From Trichomonas vaginalis G3 (Eukaryota > Parabasalia > Trichomonadida > Trichomonadidae): a stretch of DNA of 64,000 bases. Shown here piece by piece: positions 61,217 through 64,000 of the stretch. Every line of letters begins with the position of its first letter. Positions within the stretch are counted from its first letter, which is position 1. The DNA is taken from NCBI RefSeq assembly GCF_026262505.1, contig NC_067207.1, positions 28,860,082 to 28,924,081 on the forward strand, read 5' to 3'. The notes beneath the pieces are model-generated. The model was not told where the DNA came from and made no database searches. It saw only the letters and a list, made by a program, of their open reading frames with translations. A program made the position numbers and the translations under genes.

Positions 61217-63145
61217 GTGACAAATAGCAACTTTGACCCTCTCTCTAATGTTTTATATGATAAGCAAAAAACATCAATTATTATATTTCCGTATAATAAC
61301 GTTACTTCATTTAGTATACCAGACTCTGTTAAAGTTATTGGTGATAAGGCATTTATATATTCATTGTTAGAAGAAATAACATTCAATTCTGGTTTAAATT
61401 TGATACAAGGATCTGCTTTTGCATATTCACATTTGAAATCATTCGCAATTCCGGATTCCGTTACAACAATTTATGGCAATGCTTTTTATAATTGCAAATA
61501 TCTCGACACGGTAATTCTTGGTAAAAATCTGACAATTATTCCAAATTCTTGCTTTGCATATTCTAATTTATCTCAAATCACTATTAAAGATGGAGTAAAA
61601 ATAATTGAACCATATGCATTTTTTAGATGCATTAATCTTAAGAGTATTTTAATTCCAAATAGCGTTCAAAACTTTGGAGGATCATGCTTTCCAAACGATA
61701 TAAATCTCACATTACCTCCAAATTCCCAGTTTTGGTTTGATCATCAAAATATTCTTTATAATTCAAATAAGGAGAAGATTATTTTGTGCTTGAGCTTAAA
61801 TGAAAAATATGACATTCCTGATACTGTTACTGAAATATCACAAGCAGCCTTTCGTGGAATTAATGAACTGAAAACAATAAACTTTCTACCAGATTCCAAA
61901 TTGACTGTGATTGGTGGTTCGGCTTTTTCTGAATGCGGTAACCTTCAGTATATAAATCTTCCAAATTCCTTAAAATCAATAGGTGGTGATGCATTTGGAG
62001 GATGTAAGAAGTTCAATATAACAGATTTCCCAGAATCATTGATATACATAGGGATTAGTGCATTCATAGGATGCGATTTACTTACTGAAATTCATTTTAA
62101 AATAAATTTATTAACAATTGATAATTATGCATTTATGACCGATCAATCAATAGAAACAGTAATTTTTGAATCAAGTAGTACTACATTAAATCATGGAGTC
62201 TTTGCGCACTGTAAAAAGCTAAAATCAATTAAGTTAAGTAATAAAACTACTACAATATTAAATAATTGCTTCGATTTTACCTATTCATCGAAATCAATTG
62301 AACTTCCTCCATCATTAACAACTCTTGGAAGAGGTATTTTTAGATACTCTGGAGTCGAAAACATAACATTTGTAGGAAATCCCCCGATTGAAACTATAAA
62401 AGATGTAGCATTTGTTCATGCTACAAAATTGCGCAACATAATACTTTCTGACTACATCAAAGAGATTCAAGCGAATGCATTTCAATATACAAACATCACA
62501 ACATTTAGAGTTCCGAATCAAACAATAGTCATATCAGAATATGCATTTAGTCAATGTACAAGTTTAGAACGATTTACTATTCCTGAAAATTGTTCATTAC
62601 AAAGTCTTGGATTTTCGGCATTCGAGGGTTGTAAGTCATTGAAAGAATTCGAATGCACACAGAGTGAATATTTTTCGGTAATCAATGGTGTTCTCTTTGA
62701 TAAGAATAAAACTTCATTAGTTTGCTACCCTCCTGCTTCTGAACTCATGTTCTTTTATATCCCTGAAACAGTTCACAATATATCAGCTGGTGCATTTCTT
62801 GAATGCAGAAACCTCATTAATATTCTAATTCCAGATTATTCTGTGCAAACTATTGGTCGATATGCATTTGCAGATTGTATTTCATTAACTCATATCAATA
62901 TTCCAATTTCAGTAACTGAAATTGGATCAAATGCATTCGCAAATTGTTACAGTCTTAAATGTGGAGTTGATATTCAGAATCGAACTCGGTCGTATCTCGA
63001 TAACCTTTTCGAAGTTGCATTTCTTAATAAAGAAGCAGTTGAAGAATGTCATCGATTAACCTGCAAAAAACAAATAAATCCTAGTTATTTGAAATCATTG
63101 ATAATTGTAGGTATTGTTGATGCAAAATATCTAGGTCTATTATAA
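61217..63145 (+). CDS. BspA-like leucine-rich repeat protein (fragment 2, no ATG seen)
   Basis: 642 codons of BspA-type LRRs: repeated units such as FSIPDSVKVIGDKAF, FAIPDSVTTIYGNAF, AFSECGNLQYINLP, AFIGCDLLTEIHF, AFSQCTSLERFTIP and AFADCISLTHINIP, and a VLYDKQKTSIIIF/VLFDKNKTSLVCY block at the ends of LRR groups. The frame opens at 61,172 and the codon at 61,217 is GTG; no ATG lies before the LRRs. There is no signal peptide or clear transmembrane anchor. It continues in the same frame as fragment 1 across the insert. It is possibly the 3' part of one surface LRR gene. Confidence 0.8.
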   Translation: MTNSNFDPLSNVLYDKQKTSIIIFPYNNVTSFSIPDSVKVIGDKAFIYSLLEEITFNSGLNLIQGSAFAYSHLKSFAIPDSVTTIYGNAFYNCKYLDTVILGKNLTIIPNSCFAYSNLSQITIKDGVKIIEPYAFFRCINLKSILIPNSVQNFGGSCFPNDINLTLPPNSQFWFDHQNILYNSNKEKIILCLSLNEKYDIPDTVTEISQAAFRGINELKTINFLPDSKLTVIGGSAFSECGNLQYINLPNSLKSIGGDAFGGCKKFNITDFPESLIYIGISAFIGCDLLTEIHFKINLLTIDNYAFMTDQSIETVIFESSSTTLNHGVFAHCKKLKSIKLSNKTTTILNNCFDFTYSSKSIELPPSLTTLGRGIFRYSGVENITFVGNPPIETIKDVAFVHATKLRNIILSDYIKEIQANAFQYTNITTFRVPNQTIVISEYAFSQCTSLERFTIPENCSLQSLGFSAFEGCKSLKEFECTQSEYFSVINGVLFDKNKTSLVCYPPASELMFFYIPETVHNISAGAFLECRNLINILIPDYSVQTIGRYAFADCISLTHINIPISVTEIGSNAFANCYSLKCGVDIQNRTRSYLDNLFEVAFLNKEAVEECHRLTCKKQINPSYLKSLIIVGIVDAKYLGLL

Positions 63146-63740
63146 AAATTCAAATATATTTTTTATTTTATTTTAATTTTTAATATATAATCATTTATAG
63201 ATGAACTCAAATTGAAGCATAGTTAGTACTATCTTGTAATTATGCCATGTTTATGTTCTTTTGACTTAATATTACATAAATTATTCAATAATATAGATAT
63301 TTGTGGCAACGAATGGAAATTACTTAGTTTTTAGATATGGATAATCTTCCGGCTTTCTCTGAACAAAAAATTAAAGGTCGAGAAATTGATTGAAAATTGA
63401 TTGAAAATCTGTTAATCTTCTTGAAAGTACAAGTTACCCATATATTATTATAAGTAAATTCATTTTGCTTTCATAAAAAATTGAGCTTTTTAGGCTGAAT
63501 CAATATAAAATTTTAATTTTGATTTATAGCTCATTGTATACCTGGATTATGTAAATTTGTGATAACATCATTTTAGGTGAAAGCCCCAAAAAAGGAGAAA
63601 GGGACAGACTAGCCCATTGTCACTTTTTAATTTAGCAAATGAACGCTTATGGAGTGGAGTTTTTGGGTAAATCTGATTTGCTTATAAATGAAATAAAATC
63701 AAAAGAAACCATATTGGCATTATATTATGCAAAAATAAAT
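63146..63740. other. AT-rich spacer
   Basis: No gene or repeat is called. Confidence 0.55.
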
Positions 63741-64000
63741 GATCTTACTTAGTACTTTTAAAGTTAATTTCAGAAAAAATTTGACACAATGGTATCCGGC
63801 ACATACAAGTGGTGTACAACCAAAATATAAGTTAGTTTAAACATATATTGCTATATCTCATGATCTTACTTAGTACTTTTAAAGTTAATTTCAGAAAAAA
63901 TTTGACACAATGGTATCCGGCACATACAAGTGGTGTACAACCAAAATATAAGTTAGTTTAAACATATATTGCTATATCTCATGATCTTACTTAGTACTTT
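63741..64000. repeat. 121-bp tandem repeat running off the right edge
   Basis: Units beginning GATCTTACTTAGTACTTTT start at 63,741, 63,862 and 63,983. The first two are identical as far as read, and the third is cut by the window end. The GC-richer centre includes GGTATCCGGCACATAC. Total array length is unknown. Confidence 0.93.

Overview
The window looks like a piece of a trichomonad (parabasalid) nuclear genome. It is AT-rich, its host genes show no recognisable introns, initiator-like TCA-pyrimidine-T motifs lie just upstream of some start codons, and stop codons often overlap TAAA. It also carries trichomonad hallmarks: a flavodiiron/rubredoxin/NADH-reductase fusion, BspA-type leucine-rich repeat and ankyrin-repeat proteins, and a giant Polinton/Maverick. 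I cannot settle the species (Trichomonas versus Tritrichomonas) from sequence alone.

Layout, left part (1-17,939): a flavodiiron fusion gene running off the left edge; a block of satellite arrays built from hairpin-forming monomers (3,933-7,140) with a structured RNA candidate between them; a coiled-coil gene, an unknown gene, a perfect head-to-head inverted duplication of a 46-residue gene, a BAR/SH3-type gene, ribosomal protein uL15, a zinc-knuckle gene and an IST1-like ESCRT gene. Long gene-poor AT-rich gaps separate them.

Middle (17,946-43,416): one Polinton/Maverick of about 25.5 kb, flanked by a perfect 6-bp target duplication (TAACTT) and by two-tier terminal inverted repeats. It lies about 220 bp upstream of the IST1-like start. 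Parts recognised: D12/Dam-type adenine DNA methyltransferase, integrase, protein-primed family B polymerase, HNH endonuclease, two KilA-N proteins, A32/FtsK-like packaging ATPase, superfamily 3 helicase, capsid-like proteins, a phage-tail-fibre/collar-like pair, two MG-start amphipathic small proteins, and several unknown genes. It also holds an inverted-repeat-bounded cassette, a hairpin array and two 22-bp iteron arrays. Many genes share an A-run/ATATT/T-run leader that is probably the element's promoter. The element is broken, with roughly a dozen breaks by eye, mostly in the capsid block; its ends are well preserved, so insertion looks fairly recent.

Right part (43,417-64,000): a coiled-coil gene with one in-frame TAG, a small membrane protein gene divergent from it, an ankyrin gene, a HAD phosphatase, a 1,909-residue ubiquitin protease, a CCA-adding enzyme, and a BspA-like locus split by a roughly 320-bp insert with an 8-bp direct repeat and a tRNA-like core. 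A further tandem array (121-bp period) begins at 63,741 and runs off the right edge.

The host genes are unrelated housekeeping and surface/scaffold genes. The Polinton genes form a replication, integration, packaging and capsid module plus accessory DNA-modifying and DNA-cutting enzymes.
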